Below, one piece after another: positions 21,889 to 28,388 of a stretch of DNA of 30,730 nucleotides (the first letter of the stretch is position 1; each line of letters starts with the position of its first letter). Both the position numbers and the translations under genes were made by a program. Source of the DNA: Caldilineaceae bacterium. Its GTDB lineage: Bacteria > Chloroflexota > Anaerolineae > Caldilineales > Caldilineaceae. Under the pieces are notes generated by a model. That model made no database searches. It was not told where the DNA came from and saw only the letters and a program-made list of their open reading frames with translations. The stretch spans positions 1 to 30,730 of the forward strand of contig JAPKMW010000120.1 of assembly GCA_026645575.1 (NCBI GenBank). The letters run 5' to 3'.

Positions 21889-22842
21889 AGAATGATCCTT
21901 TCTGGGCACGCCCCCTGTTCTGGGGTGCGCGGAAAAATAAACAGGTGACGGCGTAGGCGCGCCCGAAGGGCTCCCGCCTCTGGGCGCGTTTGCCGTCGTT
22001 GCTTCTTGTGCGCTGCGTGAATCAATATAAAGACTCAGCAAGCGCTTGACCTTCGGCTGTAATGCTTCTAACGGAATATTGAAACGGCGGCACAAATCGT
22101 CCACCGTTGCAAACAGGTGATCGAGCAGATAGTTGGGGGCGTTTTCTTCGGTGAAAATGCTACTGAAGGCACCCCCCCTCAATCCCCCCCAATCTAGGGG
22201 GGAAGCCATCGGATACAACCCGCTGTGGGTGATGGCGCCGTCGTTGACAAAGTCGCAGAAGTGGACGGCAGTCGGGCGCAATACGGGAACATTGGTCAGG
22301 GCATTGTCGGGGCGTTTGCGGGTGCGCTTGGATTTGTAACCGTCTTCTTCGATTTCTTCCCAGGTGGGCAACTCTTTGCCGTCTTCCGTGGTCCAGACCT
22401 GGTTGGCGCTTAAGACCAGCGATTCGGCGAAATGTTTGGGGTGCTGCTCGGCCATGTTCATGATGTACTCAACCGGATCATGAGTAAAGGCAGGAGAGGT
22501 GCGGGCGGCGTCCATGAATTGGGAGTCATGCACCAAGTAAGTGTGCTTATCACCAGGTTTTTCGCTTTTGAGAACACGCCAGTTGTAGGCAAGGTGAACT
22601 TTGCGACCGGTGGCGTTTTCACTCATGCCAGGATGGCCAAAGCGGCCGCTGATACCTTCGGGGGCTCCGTTGGCAAGTTGGGCAATTAGCTCCAGGGACT
22701 CGACATCACAACAAACGCCGTGGCCGGTGGCTTCGACATCCATGCCGGCGACGATGCCGTACATGCAGCTGTTGGGCCGGTCGATCTTGGCTTGCTGCTT
22801 AGGGCGAAAACTAGGATGGATTTGAAAGGAGATGGTGCTCAT
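21271..22842 (-). CDS. Prohead protease fused in frame to scaffold region (523 aa)
   Basis: The N-terminal about 200 residues match the prohead protease type with an R-F-G-H-P-G-M motif (catalytic His candidate H70 in GRFGHPGMSEN). A small helix (MDAARTSPAFTHDPVEYIMNMAEQHPKHF) leads into ESLVLSA, with S141 the candidate nucleophile, where relatives have a G/E-x-S-I-V/L strand. Residues about 213-225 (SPLDWGGLRGG) and 285-300 (NAPRGGSPSGA) are encoded by inserted repeats. After residue 318 a separate scaffold-type region begins, with a long coiled coil (LQDQLDQHTDQLHDLTTHLK) and an internal start at 21888. The ATG at 22842 overlaps the portal stop (ATGA). It would cut scaffold and capsid during head maturation. 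Confidence 0.75.
   Translation of the reverse strand: MSTISFQIHPSFRPKQQAKIDRPNSCMYGIVAGMDVEATGHGVCCDVESLELIAQLANGAPEGISGRFGHPGMSENATGRKVHLAYNWRVLKSEKPGDKHTYLVHDSQFMDAARTSPAFTHDPVEYIMNMAEQHPKHFAESLVLSANQVWTTEDGKELPTWEEIEEDGYKSKRTRKRPDNALTNVPVLRPTAVHFCDFVNDGAITHSGLYPMASPLDWGGLRGGAFSSIFTEENAPNYLLDHLFATVDDLCRRFNIPLEALQPKVKRLLSLYIDSRSAQEATTANAPRGGSPSGAPTPSPVYFSAHPRTGGVPRKDHSMSTRRHRLARHRNRPQGALEQRQELGALADPAVNLTDQEELAAETDEALGHASAILSQAEQMANSMVQSTVALTDAPTLASAAQVAHLQDQLDQHTDQLHDLTTHLKKLSELLVKNMELTNALQRNIARANGETVVTQRVPVLGAAGGLEGFTFQQPAPGAWAAGQQPISTEQRRDQLPAGLDPDSPEARTIRRQQQRAQQTRQG
21957..21989. repeat. In-frame copy of the GCGCCC...GGGCTCCC repeat
   Basis: GGCGCGCCCGAAGGGCTCCC, then GCCTCTGGGCGCG, is a palindromic unit related to those in the integrase and the tail-hub genes. 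It lies in the linker between protease and scaffold and is read in frame. A second hairpin (GCACGCCCC/GGGGTGCGC) lies next to it at about 21906-21930. Confidence 0.8.
22171..22203. repeat. C/G-run palindrome inside the protease
   Basis: CACCCCCCCTCAATCCCCCC followed by CAATCTAGGGGGGAA is a poly-C/poly-G inverted repeat. It encodes SPLDWGGLRGG in the protease, a composition unlike the flanking protein. Similar CCCCCTNAATCCCCCC repeats are known as dispersed genomic repeats. Confidence 0.75.
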
Positions 22843-24497
22843 AGGGCGAGTCCTTGCAATTCATTGGCGAAACGCTTGGCGAGTTCAAGAAGCTGGAGGA
22901 TCCAGGCTTCAGGACGAAGTGCAGTCGCAGTGGCGCGGGCCTCGCTGATGGCAACTTGAAATTGTTGTTCCGGCGTCAAGTCAATGATCTGATGCAGAAA
23001 GCCCCGGCACTCGTCCAAAAGCGCAGTGGCTTGAACGGCCAGCAAGTCCATGTCATCGCGCTGGGGTTGCTCGGCATTCTCGGCACCGACGCCAGGGCGA
23101 GCATCGGATTGAGCGACGGCGGCACCGGTGACAGGGATGGTCAGGTATTCGGCGTCGATGATGGTGCGGATCTCGTCGCGCGTCAGCGTGCCTTCGGGCA
23201 GCTTTTGCACAGCGGTGGCGAACATACCCAGCAGTTCTAACCCCAAGCGACGGGCGCGGTCGTTGGTTTTGGTGACGCGGATGGAGACGCGGGGGTAGAT
23301 GGCGCCAAAGGCGATCTCGATGGCTTTGAGGATGGCAAAGACGCCATTCTCGGCGACGTTGTCGGCGGCGACTTCGCTGGCGGCGGCGGTGCCTACGCCA
23401 GTGCGCATGACGACGGCGGAGGGGTGTTCGTTGAAGGCAGCGGCTAGGACATCTTCAAAGTGGCGCTGGCGCTTCTCCCAATCGACGCCATCAGGCTGAC
23501 GGAAGGACCAGCCGCCGAACTTGATGTCAGTGGGGCTGGCGAGCAGGGTCCAGGTATGGTCTGGTTCGTCGATCTTGGCACGGATGGCATCGGCGCTTTG
23601 GGTGACGCCGGAGATGCCGAGGATGCCCTCGGCGGGCTTGTCGATGAGTTTTTCATAGCGCTCATCGATGACCAGGGTGTTTTCGGCCAGGACGGGCAGG
23701 CAGAGCCAGACAGGGGCGGTGCCGATGCCGGGGCGATTGGTCTGGGTGGTGAGCAGGCTGATGATCTGCGTTTGGTGCAGCAACACCCAAGCTTTCTTAT
23801 CGTCGATCAGTGTCTGATACCAGTAGGGCCACGCTCCGTTACCGGTTGGCTCTAGATCGAAGACGCTGGGCAGGTAGGGAATGGGTGTGCGGCCTTGCCA
23901 ATCGACTTCGAGATAGTATTTGCCAGTGGCTTTGCCTTTGTCATCGAGAATGGGAACCGGCGTCAACCCCTCGCTTTCCCATTGGTTGGCGGGATAGGTG
24001 ATGGGTACCGTAGCCATAGGCGCGCCGCGGTTGAAAACATCCAACTGATACAAAATACGCTGGGTGCCGGCAATGACGCCCAGGAGGCTGTCGTTCATGC
24101 GCGCCAGGGCATTGAGGGCACGGTTGGCGGGGGAACTGCGACCGGTGACCAGGACAGAAACGCTGTTGACTTGTTCCTGGCGGCGGAGAATGAGCGCACT
24201 GAGTTGGTCCCACATGACAGGGGCGATGCCGACGTTGGCGATTTCGCCATCGGCAATAGCGGCGGAGAGGAGATCATCAATCCCACTGCCTTTCGGCGCC
24301 CATTGGATGACCAGGGTGTCTTTGTCACGGGGGAGGCGGATGCCGTAGGAGAAGCCTTCGGCGCAGAAATAGGAGTAGTTGCGCAGCTTGTGTTGCACTT
24401 CGCCACTCAGCGACGAGCGCACGTTATATGACGGCGGGACGATCAGGCCGCTGGGGGCGGTGGTGTAGCCGTTGGGCAGTTGGGTCAGCTTGCTCAT
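22839..24497 (-). CDS. Portal protein (552 aa)
   Basis: Length, position at the head of the morphogenesis operon and several segments fit a phage portal, the dodecameric ring that takes DNA from the terminase. The wing region (residues 20-120) begins RSSLSGEVQHKLRNYSYF. A stem/crown region has FNEHPSAVVM, then AASEVAADNVAENGVFAILKAIEIAFGAIYP (about 385-420), the long helix before the clip. LPEGTLTRDEIRTIIDAEYLTIP (about 450-470) is the common portal C-terminal motif. The Gln-rich C-terminus is helical. It overlaps the protease start by four bases. The start at 24497 has only a weak site. The identification is by family-like text, not a single catalytic motif. Confidence 0.82.
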   Translation of the reverse strand: MSKLTQLPNGYTTAPSGLIVPPSYNVRSSLSGEVQHKLRNYSYFCAEGFSYGIRLPRDKDTLVIQWAPKGSGIDDLLSAAIADGEIANVGIAPVMWDQLSALILRRQEQVNSVSVLVTGRSSPANRALNALARMNDSLLGVIAGTQRILYQLDVFNRGAPMATVPITYPANQWESEGLTPVPILDDKGKATGKYYLEVDWQGRTPIPYLPSVFDLEPTGNGAWPYWYQTLIDDKKAWVLLHQTQIISLLTTQTNRPGIGTAPVWLCLPVLAENTLVIDERYEKLIDKPAEGILGISGVTQSADAIRAKIDEPDHTWTLLASPTDIKFGGWSFRQPDGVDWEKRQRHFEDVLAAAFNEHPSAVVMRTGVGTAAASEVAADNVAENGVFAILKAIEIAFGAIYPRVSIRVTKTNDRARRLGLELLGMFATAVQKLPEGTLTRDEIRTIIDAEYLTIPVTGAAVAQSDARPGVGAENAEQPQRDDMDLLAVQATALLDECRGFLHQIIDLTPEQQFQVAISEARATATALRPEAWILQLLELAKRFANELQGLAL

Positions 24498-24858
24498 GTC
24501 GCTTAGTGTCGCGCGGCGGCGGTGAGGTGGCTATACAGGAAGTTGGATAATCCCGTAGGGTAGAAAACAACAGGGTGTGACACTCGGCCATGTAACTGGG
24601 GACAAGTTTGCGCTTTTTGTAGGGGATAGGCGACGGGGCAGTTGGTCAGTACGGGCCGATGCTGACATCTTGGGTGGCGCGGTAGAGAACCCATCAATGC
24701 TCACAATATTCCTTGACAATGACGCCCTTTGCGTAGTCCAACAAAGAGCGTTACAATTAGATAGACAAGTCGCGAGAATAAACATTCAAGAAAGCTACTT
24801 TTGAGAAAGATTTTACTATAAAATACAATGGGATGGGATAGGATGATGTAGGAGGTAT
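24498..24858. other. Divergent control region between portal operon and integrase operon
   Basis: There is no gene here. It separates the leftward virion operon from the rightward small-membrane/integrase transcript. A rightward promoter is visible at 24801-24829. I could not pick a convincing leftward promoter for the portal gene. A TTGACA hexamer at 24713-24718 has no good partner at normal spacing. The right part is AT-rich compared with the rest of the window, as expected for a control region. Confidence 0.6.
24801..24829 (+). promoter_or_regulatory. Sigma-70-type promoter for the 24859 gene and integrase
   Basis: TTGAGA (24801-24806) and TACAAT (24824-24829) are separated by 17 bases in AT-rich sequence, followed about 25 bases later by the AGGAGG site of the 24859 gene. 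Confidence 0.65.
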
Positions 24859-25035
24859 ATGGATTATTTTTGGCAGTGGGTTGCGTTGGGCATGGCGCTG
24901 GTGGCGCTTGTCATTGCTGGCATTAACTACGTGCGCGTGCGACGGCTAGGGGAGCGCGTTGAGCAGCAGTTGCGCACCTTAGCACAGCGTGAGTCGTGGC
25001 AAAGACGCGTTCAGAAGGCAGCAGATCATGACTGA
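24859..25035 (+). CDS. Small single-pass membrane protein (58 aa)
   Basis: ATG 24859 follows GTAGGAGGTATAT, one of the strongest sites in the window. Residues about 6-24 are a transmembrane helix (WVALGMALVALVIAGINYV). A positively charged cytoplasmic helix follows (RVRRLGERVEQQLRTLAQRE) and ends DHD. A ten-codon frame (MTDTLEQIRK) overlaps its stop at 25028-25060 but has no clear site. It precedes the integrase in the same direction and may share its transcript. The form resembles small spanin-, holin- or sensor-type membrane peptides, but nothing identifies its role. Confidence 0.75.
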   Translation: MDYFWQWVALGMALVALVIAGINYVRVRRLGERVEQQLRTLAQRESWQRRVQKAADHD

Positions 25036-25065
25036 TACTTTAGAGCAAATCAGAAAGTAATCAAC

Positions 25066-25110
25066 AAGAAAAAACCGTTGCGGCCTGGGCTTACAGGGAC
25101 CACAACGGTT
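25066..25110 (-). terminator. Hairpin with A-run on plus strand: minus-strand terminator or leader structure
   Basis: AACCGTTG (25073-25080) pairs with CAACGGTT (25103-25110). AAGAAAAAA lies to its left, which reads as a U-run after the hairpin on the minus strand. It lies in the integrase leader, so it would block leftward transcription entering the portal control region. The reading is moderately secure. Confidence 0.6.
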
Positions 25111-25155
25111 AGCAATTGGGAACGCTCTGCTGAAGATCGATAGAGGTTCTTTTTC

Positions 25156-26280
25156 ATGTTAACAACAATTGACGATTTAGTCAACTCCCTTACCAATCCA
25201 ACGAACGTCGAAATTGTGTATTTAGAAATTCGCCCGGAAGATGCGTTGGCGCCTGTGGTTGTCGCCCGTGAGCATGCGCCTGCTGCACAATATATTATGG
25301 GGCTGGCTGCCGGAAGTCGGCCTGCGCAATGGTCGGCGCTGCTGCTGGTGGCAGGACTCTTGAGCGCGGGCCGTTGCACCCCATTGGATCTGCCGTGGGG
25401 CCAAGTCGGCTATTTGCATACCAATGCAGTGCGCGCGTGGCTGGTTGAGCATCGCGCGCCGGCGACGGCCAAACGCATTCTGGCCGCTGTGCGTGGGGTG
25501 TTGAAAGAAGCCTGGCGGCTGCAATTGATGAGCAGTGAAGCTTATCACCGGGCAATCGATATCAAGCCGATCCGAGGGAATGCTGAACAGGAGATGGCGG
25601 GGCGTTATGTGCAAGAAGGTGACGTACGCGCTTTGCTCGGTGTCTGCCGCGCCGACCCTACCCCGGCCGGCGTGCGCGATGGCGTCATCCTGGGCCTAGC
25701 GTTCTATGCCGGCCTCCGGCGGGCGGAAATTGCGGGGTTGCGCACGGAGCATGTGGATTTGGCAAGTAAGATGATTCGAGTCAAGGGCAAGGGGGCCAAG
25801 TGGCGGAGCGTGCCGGTGGTGGAGGGGCTGGCGCTTGCGATCCATGAATGGCTGACGACACGAAGCGCCGATCTTGCTGTGCAAAGCGCATCTCCTCGCG
25901 CGCAGAGGCAGGAGTCCTCTGGACGCGATGTGCTCCCGGTACAAAGTGCATCCGCGGATCTCGATCCTCATCTGCTATGGCATATTGAGCGTGGGGGACA
26001 CATCAAGGCGCGGGGCATTACCCCGGCCGGGATTCGCGATATTTTTGCGCGTCGCGTGGCCGAAGCAGGTATTCGGGCGACAGCGCCACATGATGGGCGG
26101 CGAACGTGGATCTCCAACCTCTTGGAAGTTGGCGGGGAAGTGGTGGTTGTCCAGAAGCTGGCCGGCCATCAGGATCCGAAAACCACGGCGGGGTATGATC
26201 GGCGCGGGGCCGACGTGCGCGCTCGCACAATCAATAAGTTATCGATGCCGTGGGATGAGAAGAAGATGGCGGCACCGTAA
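25156..26280 (+). CDS. Tyrosine recombinase/integrase (374 aa)
   Basis: A core-binding domain (about residues 45-130, with NAVRAWLVEHRAPATAKRILAAVRG) is followed by the catalytic domain. The conserved residues are R188 (FYAGLRRAEIAGL), H312 and R315 (PHDGRRTWISN), H338 (LAGHQDPKTTAGY) and the nucleophile Y347. The set is complete. K about 214 in KGKGAKWRSVP fits the beta-hairpin lysine. Residues about 243-261 (QSASPRAQRQESSGRDVL) are encoded by a palindromic repeat and flanked by a duplicated VQSAS peptide, an in-frame insertion between the R and H motifs. ATG 25156 follows AGAGGTTCTTTTTC. It would integrate and excise this element; XerC/D-like or another element's integrase is the alternative. 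No attachment site was identified. Confidence 0.92.
   Translation: MLTTIDDLVNSLTNPTNVEIVYLEIRPEDALAPVVVAREHAPAAQYIMGLAAGSRPAQWSALLLVAGLLSAGRCTPLDLPWGQVGYLHTNAVRAWLVEHRAPATAKRILAAVRGVLKEAWRLQLMSSEAYHRAIDIKPIRGNAEQEMAGRYVQEGDVRALLGVCRADPTPAGVRDGVILGLAFYAGLRRAEIAGLRTEHVDLASKMIRVKGKGAKWRSVPVVEGLALAIHEWLTTRSADLAVQSASPRAQRQESSGRDVLPVQSASADLDPHLLWHIERGGHIKARGITPAGIRDIFARRVAEAGIRATAPHDGRRTWISNLLEVGGEVVVVQKLAGHQDPKTTAGYDRRGADVRARTINKLSMPWDEKKMAAP
25883..25938 (+). repeat. Palindromic repeat inserted in the integrase gene
   Basis: AAAGCGCATCTCCTCGCGCG, then an AGAGGCAGGAGTCCTCTGGA hairpin and CGCGATGTGCTCCC, form an imperfect nested palindrome. Short direct copies (GTGCAAAGCGCATC and GTACAAAGTGCATC) flank it, like a target duplication. 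The reading frame is kept. Confidence 0.85.
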
Positions 26281-26304
26281 GATATGTACAAGCTCATCGG
26301 ATGG

Positions 26305-26352
26305 GCATCTGCTCGATGATGAGATGCGCATCTGCTCGATGATAAGAGGCGC
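26305..26352. repeat. Twin GCATCTGCTCGA palindromes after the integrase
   Basis: Two copies (26305-26327 and 26326-26352) of a GCATCTGCTCGATGAT unit with inverted ends lie just after the integrase stop. They are diverged relatives of the pair at 4338-4389. Confidence 0.8.
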
Positions 26353-26402
26353 GTAAAGTGAATTTGCTTAGTTGCTGGCCATGCGGTATACTGGTGGGCA
26401 GA

Positions 26403-26466
26403 AAGCTTGATTGTATGCAGGGCGGCTTGCCGCCATCGGGGGACTGCATATGGTCAGGCTTTTTTC
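26403..26466 (+). terminator. Long structured terminator/RNA after the integrase
   Basis: An 18-pair outer stem (26403-26420 with 26444-26461, including G-U pairs that are valid only in plus-strand RNA) encloses a small GGCGGCTTGCCGCC hairpin and a G-rich loop. TTTTTCTTTT follows. It ends the integrase transcript before the convergent 26475-27200 gene. The size and the internal hairpin are larger than a plain terminator and could be a small RNA. Confidence 0.85.
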
Positions 26467-26474
26467 TTTTGTCA

Positions 26475-27200
26475 TCAAGGTTTGTGACGCAATAATAGGC
26501 CACGGGCAGCAGGGTTGACGGTGTATTCGCCGATCATGTTGGGATTGGCTTTGATAAAGGCGCTCAGGCTGACGCGGCGCTGTACAATGCCGGCGCCGCT
26601 GAGTTTCCAGGCGTTGGGGTCGGCGGCGATGCCTGGCTCGATGCGCAATTGTTGGGCGGCGGGGTCGGCGAAGATGAGCAGGTGTTCGGGCGATCCTAAT
26701 TGTTCCACAGGTTTGCCGGCAAGGATTAGGAGACCGCTGGGGGCGATGCGGGCCGGCGCCTGGACCTGGCTGGGATGGTTGCGCCGCTGGTGTTGCGCTG
26801 ATGGTAGCACCTGCTGCCAAGGCAGTGTGCTGGTGTCGATGGCGGTGGGGACGCCGTCAGGGCCAGTCTGCACCAAGTGGAGGCCATCGGCGCGCAGGGT
26901 GGCAGTGTAGCTGCCGATCAGGTCGGGGCGGCTTTTGGAGAGGGTGACGAGCTTGATGTTATGCTGGGTCGCGCCACCGCCGGTGAGCAGCCAGGCGCCG
27001 CGGTCGGTGGTGGTGGCGGGGCGGATGCGCAGGGCAGGGGCTTTTTCTGCTGCGTAGACCAAAATGGTCTCCGGTTCGCCCAGGAGTTCGGCGGCGTTGT
27101 GATTGATGCTAAATTGGCCGTCTTTGCCAAAGCGACCGCCAGGGGGCTGGCGTTTGCCGGCGCCGCCGCGGTTGTTGGGGATGAGTTGGACAAAGGGCAT
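26475..27200 (-). CDS. Unknown protein with internal duplication (241 aa)
   Basis: Two copies of an about 85-residue unit are visible. Unit one is about 28-112 (FSINHNAAELLGEPETILVYA, LRIRPATTTDRGAWLLTGGG, LSKSRPDLIGSYTATL). Unit two is about 150-240 (LAGKPVEQLGSPEHLLIFAD, LRIEPGIAADPNAWKLSGAG, FIKANPNMIGEYTVNP). They match position by position, so this is a tandem domain duplication. The N-terminus is basic and Gly-rich (NNRGGAGKRQPPGGRFGKDG). No family is recognised; a DNA-binding or beta-barrel module is possible. The ATG at 27200 follows GCGAGAGATC. It is convergent with the integrase and lies downstream of the hairpin at 27357-27390. Confidence 0.75.
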   Translation of the reverse strand: MPFVQLIPNNRGGAGKRQPPGGRFGKDGQFSINHNAAELLGEPETILVYAAEKAPALRIRPATTTDRGAWLLTGGGATQHNIKLVTLSKSRPDLIGSYTATLRADGLHLVQTGPDGVPTAIDTSTLPWQQVLPSAQHQRRNHPSQVQAPARIAPSGLLILAGKPVEQLGSPEHLLIFADPAAQQLRIEPGIAADPNAWKLSGAGIVQRRVSLSAFIKANPNMIGEYTVNPAARGLLLRHKP

Positions 27201-27356
27201 AGTGATCTCTCGCTACTGTTTGCGTCATTTTGCTCTGGTTTGGTGCTGGGTGGGGGATTGCAAATGGTATTGTACCCCGGCGAGTGAAGGGGGCCAAACG
27301 GAGAGATCATTCTGTGCGTTCTGGTAATGCGCCACAACGGAATAAGAAAGCGATGG

Positions 27357-27390
27357 CAAAGCGGTTGATCTGGGAAGATCAACCGCTTTG
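27357..27390. terminator. Perfect 15-bp hairpin between two minus-strand genes
   Basis: CAAAGCGGTTGATCT (27357-27371) and its exact complement (27376-27390) enclose a 4-base loop. T residues are few on both sides (CTTTATG on plus; CTTTCTT further on minus). It is likely a terminator or attenuator after the 27400 gene. Confidence 0.75.
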
Positions 27391-27399
27391 CTTTATGTG

Positions 27400-27795
27400 C
27401 TATCGTCTCGCCTGCCAGGGTTGGCCGGCGACGGCTTCCACTGGGCCTAAATCGATGATGCCGCGGTAGATGCGGCGGTCTTGGCTGATGGCAGCGCTGA
27501 TGTCGTCTAAAATGGCGCCGGCCTTGTCCCAAAGTTGATCGAGATCCTTGGTGTCTTCGGCAGAGTGGCGCATGGTTTGGGCGCGATAGGGGGTATAGCT
27601 GTGAATGATACCGGTCTCGCTGATGTAGGCGCGTACACAGACGATTACGTTGTGAGTGATCAGATGCTGATACTCGCGGTGGCTGCGGTCGTAGCGGTCG
27701 GCGTAGACCGGGGCCAGGGGCGGGATGGCCTGGAGCATATCAGCAAGGGTGGTGTGATGAATGATGATGGCAGGATAAATGGACTTGGCAGACAT
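27400..27795 (-). CDS. Hypothetical protein (131 aa)
   Basis: The start ATG 27795 follows CAGGAGAACTAACC, which overlaps the end of the upstream gene. The protein is mixed alpha/beta with a His/Tyr-rich middle (YADRYDRSHREYQHLITHN, TPYRAQTMRH), an acidic helix (DTKDLDQLWDKAGAILDDISAAI), and a short C-terminal beta part (IDLGPVEAVAGQP). No motif is known to me. It is the next gene after the paralogous pair at 27798-28940, on the same transcript. Confidence 0.72.
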   Translation of the reverse strand: MSAKSIYPAIIIHHTTLADMLQAIPPLAPVYADRYDRSHREYQHLITHNVIVCVRAYISETGIIHSYTPYRAQTMRHSAEDTKDLDQLWDKAGAILDDISAAISQDRRIYRGIIDLGPVEAVAGQPWQARR

Positions 27796-27797
27796 GG

Positions 27798-28328
27798 TTA
27801 GTTCTCCTGTAATAATTTGATGATCGCTAAGGCTTTATCGTGCGACAGGGTGTCAATATGCAATGTGACCGATCCGGTGGGGTTGAGTTGGGCGCTCCAA
27901 CTGGGATCGTAGCCGCGAAATTGATCAATCGACATGACGCTTTGGCTGCCCACTGCCAGAAACTGGGTGCGGATGGCGGTCAGGTTGCGCTGTTGGGCGG
28001 CGTCTCGCTCTTGCCATTGGAGGGCCTGGGGCAACCATTGGAGGCCGGGGAGGAGCAAACGGCGATGGACTTCGGCGGCAATTTTGGCTGTTGTGCGATG
28101 GCGATCTAGCGTGATTGGGCGCGGTGGTGCGATGGGGCATTGCACGCCGGTGCTGTTGACGGCGTGTAGATTGCGAATGCTGAACATATATCTGTCGCGC
28201 TCATCCGAAACCGAGAAGGTGAGGCCGGAATTGTGAAGAAAATAGGGGTGATCTTCGCCTTCAACAGTCGTGTTGGGGAGGGCAGCGGCCAAGGCGTTTA
28301 GCCATGAATGATTGGTAGCAGAAACCAT
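27798..28328 (-). CDS. Paralogous protein B of unknown family (176 aa)
   Basis: ATG 28328 follows GGAGAAAAATTT and is preferred over the in-frame ATG at 28358. The C-terminal about 110 residues align with the upstream product (28389-28940). They share a helix KIAAEVHRRLLLPGLQWLPQ, matching EIAAEFTRRLEPAALDWWTK, and a final strand-helix pair VTLHIDTLSHDKALAIIKLL, matching VTLELRRISFEDAAQIVESL. A central basic/His patch (LDRHRTTAK) is conserved as NSHRQVS. The N-terminal parts differ. This is a tandem gene duplication of an unrecognised family. Confidence 0.78.
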   Translation of the reverse strand: MVSATNHSWLNALAAALPNTTVEGEDHPYFLHNSGLTFSVSDERDRYMFSIRNLHAVNSTGVQCPIAPPRPITLDRHRTTAKIAAEVHRRLLLPGLQWLPQALQWQERDAAQQRNLTAIRTQFLAVGSQSVMSIDQFRGYDPSWSAQLNPTGSVTLHIDTLSHDKALAIIKLLQEN

Positions 28329-28351
28329 AAATTTTTCTCCTGGGTGGGCAG

Positions 28352-28388
28352 TCGTCATCGTCGGAGGACTAGTGATGACTACGCGCGA
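28352..28388. repeat. GTCATC/GATGACTAC hairpin repeat, copy 1
   Basis: GTCGTCATCG and AGTGATGACTACGCGCGA form an imperfect hairpin between the two paralogues. Its last 15 bases are identical to 28985-28999. Confidence 0.65.

Noticed and set aside
24713..24756. TTGACA followed by TTACAAT as a promoter
   Set aside because: The two elements are more than 30 bases apart, too far for a sigma-70 promoter.
24531..24785. Small minus-strand genes in the portal upstream region
   Set aside because: No ribosome binding sites and no coherent hydrophobic or charged pattern; the interval looks regulatory.
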